From contig NZ_JBHUDG010000051.1 of the NCBI RefSeq assembly GCF_042678145.1, positions 1 to 64,000 on the forward strand: a stretch of 64,000 nt of DNA, given 5' to 3'. This document shows, in pieces, positions 16,235 to 26,208 of this stretch (position 1 is the stretch's first letter; each line of letters opens with the position of its first letter). Under the pieces are notes generated by a model. It saw only the letters and a program-made list of their open reading frames with translations. It was not told the DNA's origin and searched no databases. The translations under genes were made by a program, and so were the position numbers. The stretch comes from Pseudopedobacter beijingensis (GTDB taxonomy: Bacteria > Bacteroidota > Bacteroidia > Sphingobacteriales > Sphingobacteriaceae).

Positions 16235-17572
16235 TTATTTTAAAATCTGGCTCAAAATAGTTGTTAAAGAGTTGCTTCCTGTTGTATCATAATCTCCCGC
16301 CCATATATAAGCTCCTTTAAAACCATTATCCTTGATGTATTGTGCTTTCTGGCTCACCAAAGGAACACCATTGTAGTAAACTCCTTGTCCTATTTTATCT
16401 GTAAACTCATTTTGCGGAGCTGTAGGATCTGCAGCTATAATATCTTTATATGCAATATAGCTGTAAGAACTCCACCCTAAATTATTTCCGTCCGTATCCA
16501 ATTCATTATATTGTAATCCAAACGCAGGGACACCTATGACCAACTTATCTGCCGGGTAACCTTTTGTATCTTTCCAGATATTTGCACATTCTTGCATAAA
16601 ACTTAAGGGAGATGGCTGTCCTAAAGGCACTCCGGGACCAACATGTACACCGTTCTCGAAAGCATGAACATTTAACCAATTTGCTGCCGAAAGATCATTG
16701 TAATTCCAGTGTAACCAATTTGCAGCAACTGTTACAGTAATTATTGCTTCTGCAGGTAAAACAGATTTTAAATCTTGTATTAAGGTTGTGATGGCCTTCA
16801 TGTTCCTATCCACAATTGTAGCGTCGTCATTGCCAACATCGGTCATCATAATATCAATTCCGTCAAATCTTCTGACAGAAACATAGTCAACCAGTTGTTG
16901 AACAAGAATTGCCCTAAGTGCCGGATCGCTGATTACATTACCAAAATCACTACTGTTATAAACCGACCATCCATCTAGGCCAGATAGTCTTCCAGATACA
17001 CCTAACAATGCGGGAAGACCATTAATATGAGCTTTTGCTACAATTTCATCTGCCAATTGTCCGACGTTACCTGCAGAAAAGTCAACAGTACCATCTGGGA
17101 TAACTCTTGCCCCATTATAAGCTATATGTGTAATAGCACTCCAATCTATGTATTTAACTATACCTCCTGATGAAATATATGGCATAATTACATTTGTATA
17201 TGGCTTGAAGGTATAAGTCAACGGATTAACAATAACATTTGCTTTACGAGTTGCTGTTTGACCATTAAATGTGGCTTCCAGTTTAATTTCGTATACATCC
17301 GGCGATTCTGGTTCAAAGGTAAAAACAGTATCTGTAGAAACTACTTCTCCGTTAACTTTCCAAGTGATACTGGTTTTTCCAGCAGGGCTTGGAGAAAATG
17401 TTAAACCGTTAAAGGTTGTTGATTGCCCTTCATTAATTACTCTTGTATTTGAATTGAAAGCGCTGCCAAATATCCTTGGATGAAAATCATCGTCGGAATA
17501 TTTATTGTCTTTTTCACAACCCAAAAGGGTAATCAGAAAAACAGATAATAATAAATATTTTGCTTTTTCCAT
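16235..17572 (-). CDS. GH18-like lipoprotein lacking the catalytic Glu
   Basis: A 445-residue lipoprotein (lipobox 'LLGCEK') with an N-terminal PKD/Ig-like domain (about 40-115) and a GH18 chitinase-type barrel (about 120-445). The GH18 signature DGxDxDxE reads DGIDIMMT at residues 237-244: the proton-donor Glu is Thr244 and the third Asp is Met242. It is therefore very unlikely to hydrolyse glycans. It lies directly after an intact GH18 gene and the SusC/SusD pair, where such loci usually encode surface glycan-binding proteins, so I infer that it binds chitin-like or N-glycan chains at the cell surface. The rest of the barrel ('LVIGVPAFG', C-terminal 'GAYIWAGDYD') is well preserved, arguing for a selected function and against decay. 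Confidence 0.88.
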   Translation of the reverse strand: MEKAKYLLLSVFLITLLGCEKDNKYSDDDFHPRIFGSAFNSNTRVINEGQSTTFNGLTFSPSPAGKTSITWKVNGEVVSTDTVFTFEPESPDVYEIKLEATFNGQTATRKANVIVNPLTYTFKPYTNVIMPYISSGGIVKYIDWSAITHIAYNGARVIPDGTVDFSAGNVGQLADEIVAKAHINGLPALLGVSGRLSGLDGWSVYNSSDFGNVISDPALRAILVQQLVDYVSVRRFDGIDIMMTDVGNDDATIVDRNMKAITTLIQDLKSVLPAEAIITVTVAANWLHWNYNDLSAANWLNVHAFENGVHVGPGVPLGQPSPLSFMQECANIWKDTKGYPADKLVIGVPAFGLQYNELDTDGNNLGWSSYSYIAYKDIIAADPTAPQNEFTDKIGQGVYYNGVPLVSQKAQYIKDNGFKGAYIWAGDYDTTGSNSLTTILSQILK

Positions 17573-17607
17573 TTTTTTAAAGATTTTGTTATAACCAATT
17601 GAGTTAT

Positions 17608-18603
17608 TTATGGTATGGTGTTATTAATTACAGAAAGCAATGATTTATCTTCAGTTGCATCACCCAACAACTGCCATATCATTATACCTGCGGCTTTTTT
17701 ATCAATTGCCAGCTCTACTTTTCTTTTTATAGTTGGAATACCGTTATAGTATATTACCCCCTTCTCCGAAACGGTTACCGAGTCTGTATTTTCTGAATTG
17801 GGGTAGGTACTTACAATATCACCAAAAGACATATCAGAACGAATATCGTTACCAAATCCATAGCCATAAAAAGGAACTCCTAATGTTAATTTAGAAGCAG
17901 GTACAGAGCGGGTTACATTCCAATAGGTAAAGTCTGCAACTGCCGCTTCGTATGTTGAATGTGGACCGGGACGTTCTAAATTCCATGGCCCTGTTTGGTC
18001 ATAAGACATAATATGCACCATATCAAACAGAGAAAGTGCCTTATCTGAAATGGTATTACCATTCCATGTAGCAACAGCTGCTGTAATTTCCTTACCTTTT
18101 TGTTCTAAAGCTGCATGAAGTTCTGTGATAAATGGTTCATAATTATCATCAATATAATCTCCTTCCAGATCTACGTCTATTCCATCCAAGTTATAGGTTG
18201 TTGTAAGATTTACCAATGCATTTACCAAATCTCCTCGTTTATCTGCTTTAAGCAATTCTTTTAAATGTCCTGGTGGATTTCCGCCGGCAAATGAAGAATA
18301 TACTTTTACACCATTATCATGCGCTCTTTTTACTGCTTCGGTTAAACCTGTTACCGGTGCGAACGCCCCGTTTGCTTCTGGGTTTATAAATGCTACATTC
18401 AAATGTGTAATCTTATCAAAATTCAGCTTTGCAGATTCTATATCAAGGTTACCACTGCTAAACATGTAGCCAACAATATGAAATCCTTTTTCTACAGCTT
18501 TCTTTCTGATTTCTTTTTCATGTGCATCTACCTTATTCTTACTGCAACTGAACAATAAAAACAGTAAAAGATATAATCTAGATATTAAATGTATCTTTTT
18601 CAT
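17608..18603 (-). CDS. GH18 chitinase or endo-hexosaminidase lipoprotein
   Basis: A 331-residue lipoprotein (lipobox 'LLFSCSK') consisting mostly of one GH18 barrel. The catalytic signature is complete: DGIDVDLE at residues 140-147, with Glu147 as proton donor and Asp145 as its partner. 'SYDQTGPW' and 'LGVPFYGYGFG' are further chitinase-like blocks. It should cleave beta-1,4 bonds between GlcNAc units, either in chitin or in the chitobiose core of N-glycans; the short barrel without an obvious insertion domain does not decide between these. It lies 10 bp after the SusD gene and 35 bp before the catalytically dead GH18-like gene, so all are in one operon. It probably faces the outside, making oligosaccharides for SusC/SusD. 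Confidence 0.93.
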   Translation of the reverse strand: MKKIHLISRLYLLLFLLFSCSKNKVDAHEKEIRKKAVEKGFHIVGYMFSSGNLDIESAKLNFDKITHLNVAFINPEANGAFAPVTGLTEAVKRAHDNGVKVYSSFAGGNPPGHLKELLKADKRGDLVNALVNLTTTYNLDGIDVDLEGDYIDDNYEPFITELHAALEQKGKEITAAVATWNGNTISDKALSLFDMVHIMSYDQTGPWNLERPGPHSTYEAAVADFTYWNVTRSVPASKLTLGVPFYGYGFGNDIRSDMSFGDIVSTYPNSENTDSVTVSEKGVIYYNGIPTIKRKVELAIDKKAAGIMIWQLLGDATEDKSLLSVINNTIP

Positions 18604-18613
18604 AATCTATCAG

Positions 18614-20209
18614 TTAAGGTTTATCCCACCATACTCTGTTTATCCAAGTATTTCCACCCGCTCCTAAATCTGCTATCGCCGTAGCTACGTTTGCTGCATT
18701 TTGTTCTACTTCCAGAATAGGATATTCAAATCTTCTTGGAATTACTGTTGTTGTAGATTCTTGTGTTAAGGCAGGAGTTAAAACCGGAAAACCTGTTCTT
18801 CTCCAGTTTGCATAGGCTTCTGAACCATTTAGTAATAACGCTACCCATAATTGAGTATTAATCATTTCCACCTCTCTTCCCGGAATCAATAAATTTCCTT
18901 GTATAAACGTATTAATTTCAGCAGAACTAATAGATGGTCCGCCCGGATAGAGACTTAACTGCTGGCATGCGGCTTCAATACCTTTGGCATAATGTTCTGC
19001 AGTTGTACCACCAAGGTTTAAACCCCACCTTACGGTTGCTTCTGCCAGTAAAAACTCTACTTCTGCATACGTAAGATGTAAAAATGGTGCGTTTCTTCTG
19101 ATTAAGAAATTAGCAAGCTGTGCTTTCTGATCATTGTTTACGGCTGTAATTGTACCTTGTCCGGGTACTTGAATGTCTATCGGATTCATCCATCCATCCC
19201 AAACATATTCCGTTGATTCTACACCGTTATAACCTATAATGGGTTTTAACTGATCTGTGATATCTAAACGGTCAAAAGGTCTGTTAATAATATCTATATA
19301 ATATCTTACAATGTGTGGTAGACGAGGGTCGTTTGTATTGTTCAACTGATCTATGAATGTGTTTGTTACACGTGGTAAAACTTCCGATTGTGTAAACGCA
19401 GATGAGATACCGTTTCCTCTCATGTCTGTGTCATAGATATTTTGTACATCCTGATGATTCATCCTACAGATATCTGCATTACTTGTAAAAACACCTGCAT
19501 TATATGCGGCTTCTGCTTCTTCCCTTGCTTTATTAGGATTTACTTTTACTAAACGCATAGCCAATCTTAAACGAAGTGAATTAGCAAATTTCCTCCAGGA
19601 TTCTACGTTCCCATTGTAAAACAAATCTCCACTTACAACATCTTTTGATGCATCTAATTGCGCCGCAGCCTCACTTAACTCCTTAAAGAAATCGTTGTAA
19701 ATATCTTCCTGTCTATCAAAACTTGGTCTTACAATTCCATCTGAATATGCTTTACCTGCCTGACTATAGGGAATATCACCATATACATCTGTTAAGCGGG
19801 CAAATTCATAAACCTTCATGATTCTACATACCGCATTCAGATTTGTTTTTAATGGATCATTTGTTGTTTTTCTTACTGCGTCTACAATGTTTACTACATC
19901 ATTACGGTAAGTGTATTCCCATAATGAAGAAAGATACAGACGATAATAAATATAAAACTGACCATATCTGTTTGCCCAGATACCTCCAATATGTTGTACC
20001 ATAGGCATAGTTAGGCACATATTTAATTTTTCATTAATCTCTAAATCACCTGAAAAACGAAGCTGTACATTAGAAAGCAACAATGATGCATCCATATCAT
20101 TAGACCTGTTAGGGTCTTTATTGGTATCATCAAATTTTTTACAGGAGCTTATCATTACCAATACTGTAAGGATAAAGACAAACGATAATATATATGATAA
20201 TTTTTTCAT
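18614..20209 (-). CDS. SusD/RagB-family glycan-binding lipoprotein
   Basis: A 531-residue outer-membrane lipoprotein of the SusD-like 2 group, with a lipobox 'MISSCKK' after the signal peptide. Family marks are 'DPNRSND' near the N-terminus, 'RLTDVYGDIPYSQ' in the first third, 'ANSLRLRLAMR' in the helical (TPR-like) core and 'EVEFLLAEA' in the last third. SusD-like proteins form a lid on their SusC partner and bind the oligosaccharide before import. The partner SusC gene ends 24 bp upstream, and an active GH18 starts 10 bp downstream. The ligand is expected to be a GlcNAc-containing glycan, an inference from the enzymes encoded alongside. Confidence 0.95.
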   Translation of the reverse strand: MKKLSYILSFVFILTVLVMISSCKKFDDTNKDPNRSNDMDASLLLSNVQLRFSGDLEINEKLNMCLTMPMVQHIGGIWANRYGQFYIYYRLYLSSLWEYTYRNDVVNIVDAVRKTTNDPLKTNLNAVCRIMKVYEFARLTDVYGDIPYSQAGKAYSDGIVRPSFDRQEDIYNDFFKELSEAAAQLDASKDVVSGDLFYNGNVESWRKFANSLRLRLAMRLVKVNPNKAREEAEAAYNAGVFTSNADICRMNHQDVQNIYDTDMRGNGISSAFTQSEVLPRVTNTFIDQLNNTNDPRLPHIVRYYIDIINRPFDRLDITDQLKPIIGYNGVESTEYVWDGWMNPIDIQVPGQGTITAVNNDQKAQLANFLIRRNAPFLHLTYAEVEFLLAEATVRWGLNLGGTTAEHYAKGIEAACQQLSLYPGGPSISSAEINTFIQGNLLIPGREVEMINTQLWVALLLNGSEAYANWRRTGFPVLTPALTQESTTTVIPRRFEYPILEVEQNAANVATAIADLGAGGNTWINRVWWDKP

Positions 20210-20233
20210 TTTTTCTAAATTTAAAGAGCCTGC

Positions 20234-23200
20234 TTAAAATCTGAAATTAAGGTTAAAGCCCCAGCTTCTACGTGTAGGTAAAGAGCCATATTCAAGACCT
20301 TGTCCATTTCCGTTATTGTAATTAGAATCCGGATCTACATTAGGAACATCTTTATATATAATGAACGGATTTCTGCTTACCAAAGCTATCTGAACATCTT
20401 TAACATGCCATTTTGAAGTTATGGATGTCGGAATACGGTAACCTAATGTAATCTCACGCATCTTCACATAAGAACCATCATAGATATAAGGACGGGCAAC
20501 ACCTCCGTCCTGAACAATCTGTGCCCAATAAATGGACGGGTCTACAGCTCTTGTATTAGGCGAATATGTACCATCTTCATTTTTTATCACACCTTTTGGA
20601 ACTAATCCTCTTACATTTCCAGTTGCATTCCATTCTTCAAAAGTTAAACCCGCTGCCTGACGGGCTTCTTCAGATTTTATCCATTCTTCCCTCCCTTCTA
20701 AAGTTGTGGTTAAACTTCCGCGACTTGCGGCAAAAAGATTGGTCATAGAAAAAAGGTCTGCTCCCTGTTTAATATCTATAATAGCTCTTAGGCTAAAGTT
20801 TTTGTAAGTAAAGTTATTGGTAATGCCACCAGTCCATGAGAATATTCCCTTTCCTACAATCTGCCTTTCTTCACTTTGCATAGGCAAAAGTGTTACAGGA
20901 TCAAGAATAATATTACCATCAGGATCTTTCTGGTAATCAAATGCCAGAATAGAACCATACGCAGCACCGGGCTGCGCTACTACAGACACCCCCATCCACC
21001 TTGCTTCAGATAAAGCTAAAAAAGGGACTCCTTCCGCCAGAGACTCTACAGTATTAATATTTCTTGCAAAATTTATATTGGCATCCCAATTGAAATTTCT
21101 CCCAGTTACAGGGCTACCCTTAATCATTAACTCTACACCCTTATTGCTTACTACACCCGCATTAATATTCTGTGATAAAAAACCCGAAGAAGATGGCAAT
21201 GGAACTCTGTTAATCTGATCACGTGACTTTTGTGTATAATAAGTTGCATCTATACCTAAACGTCCATCTAAAAATTTAAGCTCTGTACCTACTTCAAAAG
21301 AACGGGTTCTTGTTGGTTTAAGATTACGGTTTGGCATCACGTCTGTACTTGCTCCTCCGTATAAGTAAGTACTATTAAAAGTTAGCGGATTAACGTTGTA
21401 ATAAAGATCTAATAGAAAAGGATCAGTATCTCCAGCTACTTCTGCTGCAGAAACTCTTAATTTACCAAAAGATAAAATCTTTCTTCCTATTTTAAAAGCA
21501 TCGGAAAAAACAAAACTGGTCGAAAGAGATGGATAAGTGTAACTATTATTATCTTCCGGTAAAGTAGATGAAGCATCTTGACGGACTGTAGCATCTATAT
21601 ATAAATACCCCTTAAATCCAGCACTAAACAATCCATATACAGAATTAAGATGTCTTCTATATAAGTCCTTTACAATACTTTTGTCTGCGAAACTAGTAGG
21701 TGCAATGGCGTCATCAACAAACAAATTTGTAAACAGCATAGTATTTCCCTTATTATGTACTCTTGAAATACTGCTTCCCAATCGGGCAGATAAATGCCAT
21801 GAAGGACTTATCTGTTTTTGTAATGTCATCAAAAAGTCTGCTTCTGTGGTTACATGTTTTCTATCTCTTGTACTTAAGGCTCCTGATATAAAACCTGGTG
21901 TTGTTCTGGGACTATATTTTTCAAAATCGAGAAAAGTCAAATCCGTAGAGGCTCTCCCCTGTAAACTTAACCAACTGTTTACAGTATAATTCAATTGAAA
22001 GGAACCCATAAGTCTGTTTTTCAGAGTTTCATTCCTCATTTCGTTAATTACCCAGTATGGGTTTAAACGATATTGCCCCCCACCCCATTCAATATAAGAA
22101 CCGTCAGGATTTTTATAGCTATCTTTAAACTGCTCTTGATTTACATTATTTGCCAAGCCAACAAAAGCATTTCCTATATTTCCAGGATCATCTGCAAGGG
22201 CAGGACGATTATCTACATTTTCATTCATATAGAAGGCTCTGGCTTCCATAGTTAACTTAGATCCAAATTTAGAAGTACCATTAAAAGAGAATGAATTTCT
22301 TCTCATACCACTTCCGGGTACAATATCTCTGTTCCTCATATCGGTAGCTGAAAAACGGAATGAAGAAGCATCATTGGAATTGGTTAGTGCAATAGTATTG
22401 GTATAAGTAGAACCTACTCTGAAAAAACCACTTATATTATCTTTAACTAATGCATAAGGTCTGTATACGCCATCGTAACCTATTACCTGTAAATCAGGAT
22501 CTAATCTTGCCCCAAAATTACGAAATAGGGTGGTCCTTGCTTGAGTAGCTGCTGTATTTATACTTTGTGCTGTACCTTGCCCGTACAAATACTGGTATCC
22601 ATCAAATTTTGTAAGTTGGTCTTCAAAAGAACTTGTACTATTTATCTCTATTCCTAAGGTCTTACTACCTTTTCCTTTTTTAGTTGTAATCAAGATAACC
22701 CCATTAGCAGCTCTTGTTCCGTATAATGCAGAAGCGGAAGGACCTTTTAAAACACTTATCTTATCAATATCATCGGGATTTATGGCAGAAATTGCATCTC
22801 CCATGTCATAACCTTCTGCATATTGCCCTGTACCGGTTCCTCCATAATTAGAGTTATCCATTGGGATACCATCTATTACATAAAGTGGTTGATTATTACC
22901 TGTTATTGTTGTATTACCACGAATAATTACCCGTGAAGAACCTGCGGGGCCCCCTGCTGTACTATTAATAACCAAACCAGCTACTTGACCAGCTAAAGAG
23001 TTTATTACATTAGTTTCTCTTGCTTTTTTTAATCCTTCTCCGTCAACTTCTGAAACCGCATATCCTAAAGATCTTTCTTCACGTGTAATTCCTAAAGCTG
23101 TTACTACAGTTGTCTCCAACTGTATGGTTGCTTCATTTAACTTTATATCAACCAACATAGAAAGATTTCCAACCTTATATTCTTTTTCCTCAAACCCTAT

Positions 23201-23722
23201 TAATTTGAATTTAAGAATATCACCAATAACCGCAGTCATATTAAACATCCCATTTCTATCGGTTATAGCAGCCTTATTGGTTGTACTGTTAACAATCATT
23301 ACACCGACAAGAGGCACTCCCTCTTTATCAGTCACTTTACCTCTAAGAGTCCCACTTTCTAACTGCTTTTTCTTATCATTAAGAATTATATTATTAGGCT
23401 GAATAATAATTACGGAACCTTTGATCTCATATTTTGCTTTAAGCTGATCTGCTATCGCATCAATAATTTGATCTAAGCTTTTATCTTTCAAATTTAAAGT
23501 TAATTGCTTGTCAATATCTAGTTCTAGGGGATTATAGGCAAATTTCACATTAGCCTTTGTCTCTATTTGCTTAAATACATTTTTTGCAGGTATTTTGTCC
23601 CAGTTAAAGGAATATATACTTTGCTTAGAATATACAAAAGTTGCAATAAGCAGAAAAAATACGGACAATAGAAGTCTTGCCGCTACCCCGTATAACGGGT
23701 AACAGTAAAGATTTTTTCTCAT
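20234..23722 (-). CDS. SusC/RagA-type TonB-dependent transporter with STN domain
   Basis: A 1162-residue outer-membrane transporter that imports oligosaccharides using TonB energy. In order: signal peptide (about 1-32), a secretin/TonB short N-terminal (STN) domain (about 45-110), a carboxypeptidase-regulatory-like beta-sandwich (about 123-195, 'GTLRGKVTDKEG'), the plug ('VAGLVINSTAGGPAGSSRVI', 'YVIDGIPMDN') and the beta-barrel ending in Phe ('NLNFRF'). The STN domain marks it as a trans-envelope signalling transporter that talks to a FecR-type anti-sigma factor. The FecR gene lies 23 bp upstream and a matching ECF sigma gene 1.8 kb upstream, so substrate binding should switch on its own operon. 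Confidence 0.96.
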   Translation of the reverse strand: MRKNLYCYPLYGVAARLLLSVFFLLIATFVYSKQSIYSFNWDKIPAKNVFKQIETKANVKFAYNPLELDIDKQLTLNLKDKSLDQIIDAIADQLKAKYEIKGSVIIIQPNNIILNDKKKQLESGTLRGKVTDKEGVPLVGVMIVNSTTNKAAITDRNGMFNMTAVIGDILKFKLIGFEEKEYKVGNLSMLVDIKLNEATIQLETTVVTALGITREERSLGYAVSEVDGEGLKKARETNVINSLAGQVAGLVINSTAGGPAGSSRVIIRGNTTITGNNQPLYVIDGIPMDNSNYGGTGTGQYAEGYDMGDAISAINPDDIDKISVLKGPSASALYGTRAANGVILITTKKGKGSKTLGIEINSTSSFEDQLTKFDGYQYLYGQGTAQSINTAATQARTTLFRNFGARLDPDLQVIGYDGVYRPYALVKDNISGFFRVGSTYTNTIALTNSNDASSFRFSATDMRNRDIVPGSGMRRNSFSFNGTSKFGSKLTMEARAFYMNENVDNRPALADDPGNIGNAFVGLANNVNQEQFKDSYKNPDGSYIEWGGGQYRLNPYWVINEMRNETLKNRLMGSFQLNYTVNSWLSLQGRASTDLTFLDFEKYSPRTTPGFISGALSTRDRKHVTTEADFLMTLQKQISPSWHLSARLGSSISRVHNKGNTMLFTNLFVDDAIAPTSFADKSIVKDLYRRHLNSVYGLFSAGFKGYLYIDATVRQDASSTLPEDNNSYTYPSLSTSFVFSDAFKIGRKILSFGKLRVSAAEVAGDTDPFLLDLYYNVNPLTFNSTYLYGGASTDVMPNRNLKPTRTRSFEVGTELKFLDGRLGIDATYYTQKSRDQINRVPLPSSSGFLSQNINAGVVSNKGVELMIKGSPVTGRNFNWDANINFARNINTVESLAEGVPFLALSEARWMGVSVVAQPGAAYGSILAFDYQKDPDGNIILDPVTLLPMQSEERQIVGKGIFSWTGGITNNFTYKNFSLRAIIDIKQGADLFSMTNLFAASRGSLTTTLEGREEWIKSEEARQAAGLTFEEWNATGNVRGLVPKGVIKNEDGTYSPNTRAVDPSIYWAQIVQDGGVARPYIYDGSYVKMREITLGYRIPTSITSKWHVKDVQIALVSRNPFIIYKDVPNVDPDSNYNNGNGQGLEYGSLPTRRSWGFNLNFRF

Positions 23723-23745
23723 ACTTTGTTCAGTTTAAAATTTAA

Positions 23746-24813
23746 TTAATTGGTCTTGTTTTTAAATGTTATGTATACTTTATCATTCTTTGTCTCATAA
23801 GTGAAGCGATTTATGGTACCTATAATATCTAAAACTTCATTTACATCCATGTCATGCATTTCTCCTGTAAAAGCTAAACTCTTCCTAGGTTCGTTTAACG
23901 CTACAATTGAAATTCCATATACTTCTAACAGTTTGTCTTTTATTTCATTTAAATTGGCCGATGAAAATTTTATGTTTCTTGTTTTCCAGTTGGTAATTTC
24001 GTTTATATCAAATTGGCTTTTGTTTAAATTTCTATAGCTGTATACCTTCACCTGTTCTCCCGGTTCCAGTATCTCTTCCTGATTAATTTTCGATTCTTTA
24101 ATTTCTTTTACACTTACTTTTCCAGTAGCCAACATAACGGATATTTCGTCTTTCTTAGAAGAATTCACTTTAAAAGAGGTACCTAAAGCTGTTGTTACCG
24201 TATTGCCTGCTACAACCATAAAGGGTTTTGCTTTATTTTTTGCAACTTCAAAAAAGCCTTCTCCTATGATTTTCACAATGCGTTGTTGTTTATTAAAGTC
24301 TCTATGGATATTCAAAACACTTGACCCGTTTAAGACTACTGTACTTCCATCAGGAAGGTTAACTTCTTTTCTCTCTCCTAATTTAGTTTCTGCCATTAAC
24401 ATGTAACTATCATAAGAACTTGAATAAGCCGCAACTTCTCTGGGCATGTTATTACCATCCCACCATAATATAGCTACCAGAATCGCCGTCAGTACAGCAA
24501 CCATTAGCACAAGTCTCCTTTTAAAGAATTTATAATCGCTAAGGGTAGTATCTTCATGTATCTCAGACTCTACCATTTCTTTATGCTCTATAACCTGCAT
24601 TAATTTTTGCAGGTCTCTTTCTTTATCTGGTTTACCCTGAGCAACGAGCATACTATGTAAAAATGCAGCTTCTGAAACTCTTTCTTTTAAAAGTGGATAA
24701 TCTACCAGTATACTTTCCCATTTATAAACATCTTCCGGATTACTTTTATTTAAGTAATTCAGAAATGTCTCATCTGCTAATAAATCTTCAACTGTATACT
24801 TCAAAAAATCCAT
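23746..24813 (-). CDS. FecR-family anti-sigma factor
   Basis: A 355-residue inner-membrane regulator. A cytosolic N-terminal part (about 1-88) binds the sigma factor; one membrane span follows (about 90-111, 'LVLMVAVLTAILVAILWW'); the periplasmic part holds the FecR domain ('EVNLPDGSTVVLNGSSVL', 'GEGFFEVAKNKAKPF') and a C-terminal DUF4974 domain (about 280-350), which contacts the STN domain of the transporter. It precedes the SusC gene by 23 bp in the same direction. In known systems it releases its ECF sigma factor when the transporter is loaded. The cognate sigma is probably the one at 25.5-26.1 kb, although an unusually long gap separates them. Confidence 0.95.
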   Translation of the reverse strand: MDFLKYTVEDLLADETFLNYLNKSNPEDVYKWESILVDYPLLKERVSEAAFLHSMLVAQGKPDKERDLQKLMQVIEHKEMVESEIHEDTTLSDYKFFKRRLVLMVAVLTAILVAILWWDGNNMPREVAAYSSSYDSYMLMAETKLGERKEVNLPDGSTVVLNGSSVLNIHRDFNKQQRIVKIIGEGFFEVAKNKAKPFMVVAGNTVTTALGTSFKVNSSKKDEISVMLATGKVSVKEIKESKINQEEILEPGEQVKVYSYRNLNKSQFDINEITNWKTRNIKFSSANLNEIKDKLLEVYGISIVALNEPRKSLAFTGEMHDMDVNEVLDIIGTINRFTYETKNDKVYITFKNKTN

Positions 24814-25503
24814 TCTTTAAATAGAAAACTGGTTATTTACCTATTAGTGTAAAATAACTTCTTTTTTTACCAATGAAAAACAAATTATTTTAAAAAACTT
24901 CACAAAAAGCTTCTTGTTATCTCAGAAATAAGGAAAAAACATTATATTTTTCTTAGGTTCTACTTTATTTATTAATGTCTGGTCGATATTTTGAATCTAT
25001 ATTGATTTATATTACTATGTATTATCCCTCAATGCGGCATCTCTTAGTTTTGAGATATCTCCGACCTAAATAGCTGGAAAATATGACGAATAATAGTAGA
25101 ACTCAGGTTATTTACAATAGGCAAGTGTATTACTCTAACGCATCCTTCGTTTAGAGACGCTTTAAAGCTCCTTTAGAAATGCTTCGAACAAACGACAAGT
25201 ATTTCGTCTTTGGTCTAAACCACAGATTATATGGATTAAAATATTTCACGAATACTACAGGAAACTCTCCACCTCTTGCTTATGCACTAGAACGGTATGG
25301 GCAGACGACGGATTCATCTACTAAAAAGAAATTAAAACATTAATAGCAGCAAAACGTAGTGAAGTAGAATAAGTCTAAAGATATAGCTTTTAGACATCTC
25401 TGCTGTGGTCGATATAACGGCATAATTTATAAAGCTATTATTGAAAAACACAAAGTCGTCTCTAAGTCACTGAATTTTAAACTATTCATTTTCAAACAGA
25501 TTC
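24814..25503. other. 690-bp gene-free gap between FecR and sigma genes
   Basis: No gene is recognised. On the plus strand an ATG at 25179 opens a 54-residue frame ending at 25343 that resembles no family I know, and other frames around it are broken by stops. The left part (24836-25010) is very AT-rich and should contain the promoter of the FecR-SusC operon. The centre has a more coding-like base composition and could be a decayed insertion, but I cannot name a parent. Confidence 0.4.
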
Positions 25504-26079
25504 TTACTGTTTTTTGAACACAAAGAATGGGTTTTCCCTGAGAACTTTCAAGGCATTATGCAGGGTATTATAAATAGTTCTTTCGGTTAAGTTAGTGATA
25601 GCTACAATTTCTTCGTAAGTTTTTCTATCAAAAAATTTGAGTTGAATAATTTGCAGCTGTCTCGGACTTAAAGTATCCAAAGCATCTTTTAGCTGTTTTC
25701 TCTTCATCTCATCAACCTGACTTTCAATCAATATAGTTTCATAAGATTGTTCTATAAGAAAGTTATTATTGATTTCTTCGAGTATATCTTCAAATCCAAT
25801 ACTTTGATTATCCAGATTTTTATTGGTTTTATAGATAATACGTTTATAAATAGTAAATACGTATTGCTTAATGTTTTTAACATTTTGCAGTTTATCCCGC
25901 ATTTCCCAAAGTTCAATAAAAAGATTCTGTATACTATCTCTTATAAGATCGTGGTCTCTATATAACGAAAAACCAAACCGGTATAAATCGTCATAAAAAA
26001 AATCGAAACATTCATACAATCCCTGCTTATCACCCTCCAACAATAAATTCCAATTTTTTATTGGCTCTTTTGAGTGCAT
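25504..26079 (-). CDS. ECF-type RNA polymerase sigma factor
   Basis: A 191-residue extracytoplasmic-function sigma factor of the bacteroidete FecI-like group. Region 2 (about 20-85) contains 'YRDHDLIRDSIQNLFIELWE', which contacts the -10 element and core polymerase; region 4 (about 130-185) has 'LSPRQLQIIQLKFFDRKTY' and a helix-turn-helix 'TERTIYNTLHNAL' for the -35 element. It lacks region 3, as ECF factors do. It is upstream of and on the same strand as the FecR and SusC/SusD genes, the standard arrangement for transport-coupled control. The 690-bp gap to FecR suggests that the anti-sigma operon has its own promoter, which this factor would recognise. Confidence 0.95.
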   Translation of the reverse strand: MHSKEPIKNWNLLLEGDKQGLYECFDFFYDDLYRFGFSLYRDHDLIRDSIQNLFIELWEMRDKLQNVKNIKQYVFTIYKRIIYKTNKNLDNQSIGFEDILEEINNNFLIEQSYETILIESQVDEMKRKQLKDALDTLSPRQLQIIQLKFFDRKTYEEIVAITNLTERTIYNTLHNALKVLRENPFFVFKKQ

Positions 26080-26208
26080 ATCGCTTAAGTTTTTAATAGT
26101 TAGATCATCTTTTCAGTAGTATAGCTTTAAGTTACAAAAAAATCCCTGTACACAAAAATGTAAACGTAAAAAAATCAATAACAAGAAAAAAGTACCAGAT
26201 TACCAGTA

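Noticed and set aside
25179..25343. 54-residue plus-strand frame in the sigma-FecR gap, considered as a phage integrase fragment
   Set aside because: No Arg-Lys-His-Tyr catalytic pattern and no convincing match to any family; surrounding frames are broken. Mentioned only as possible decay.
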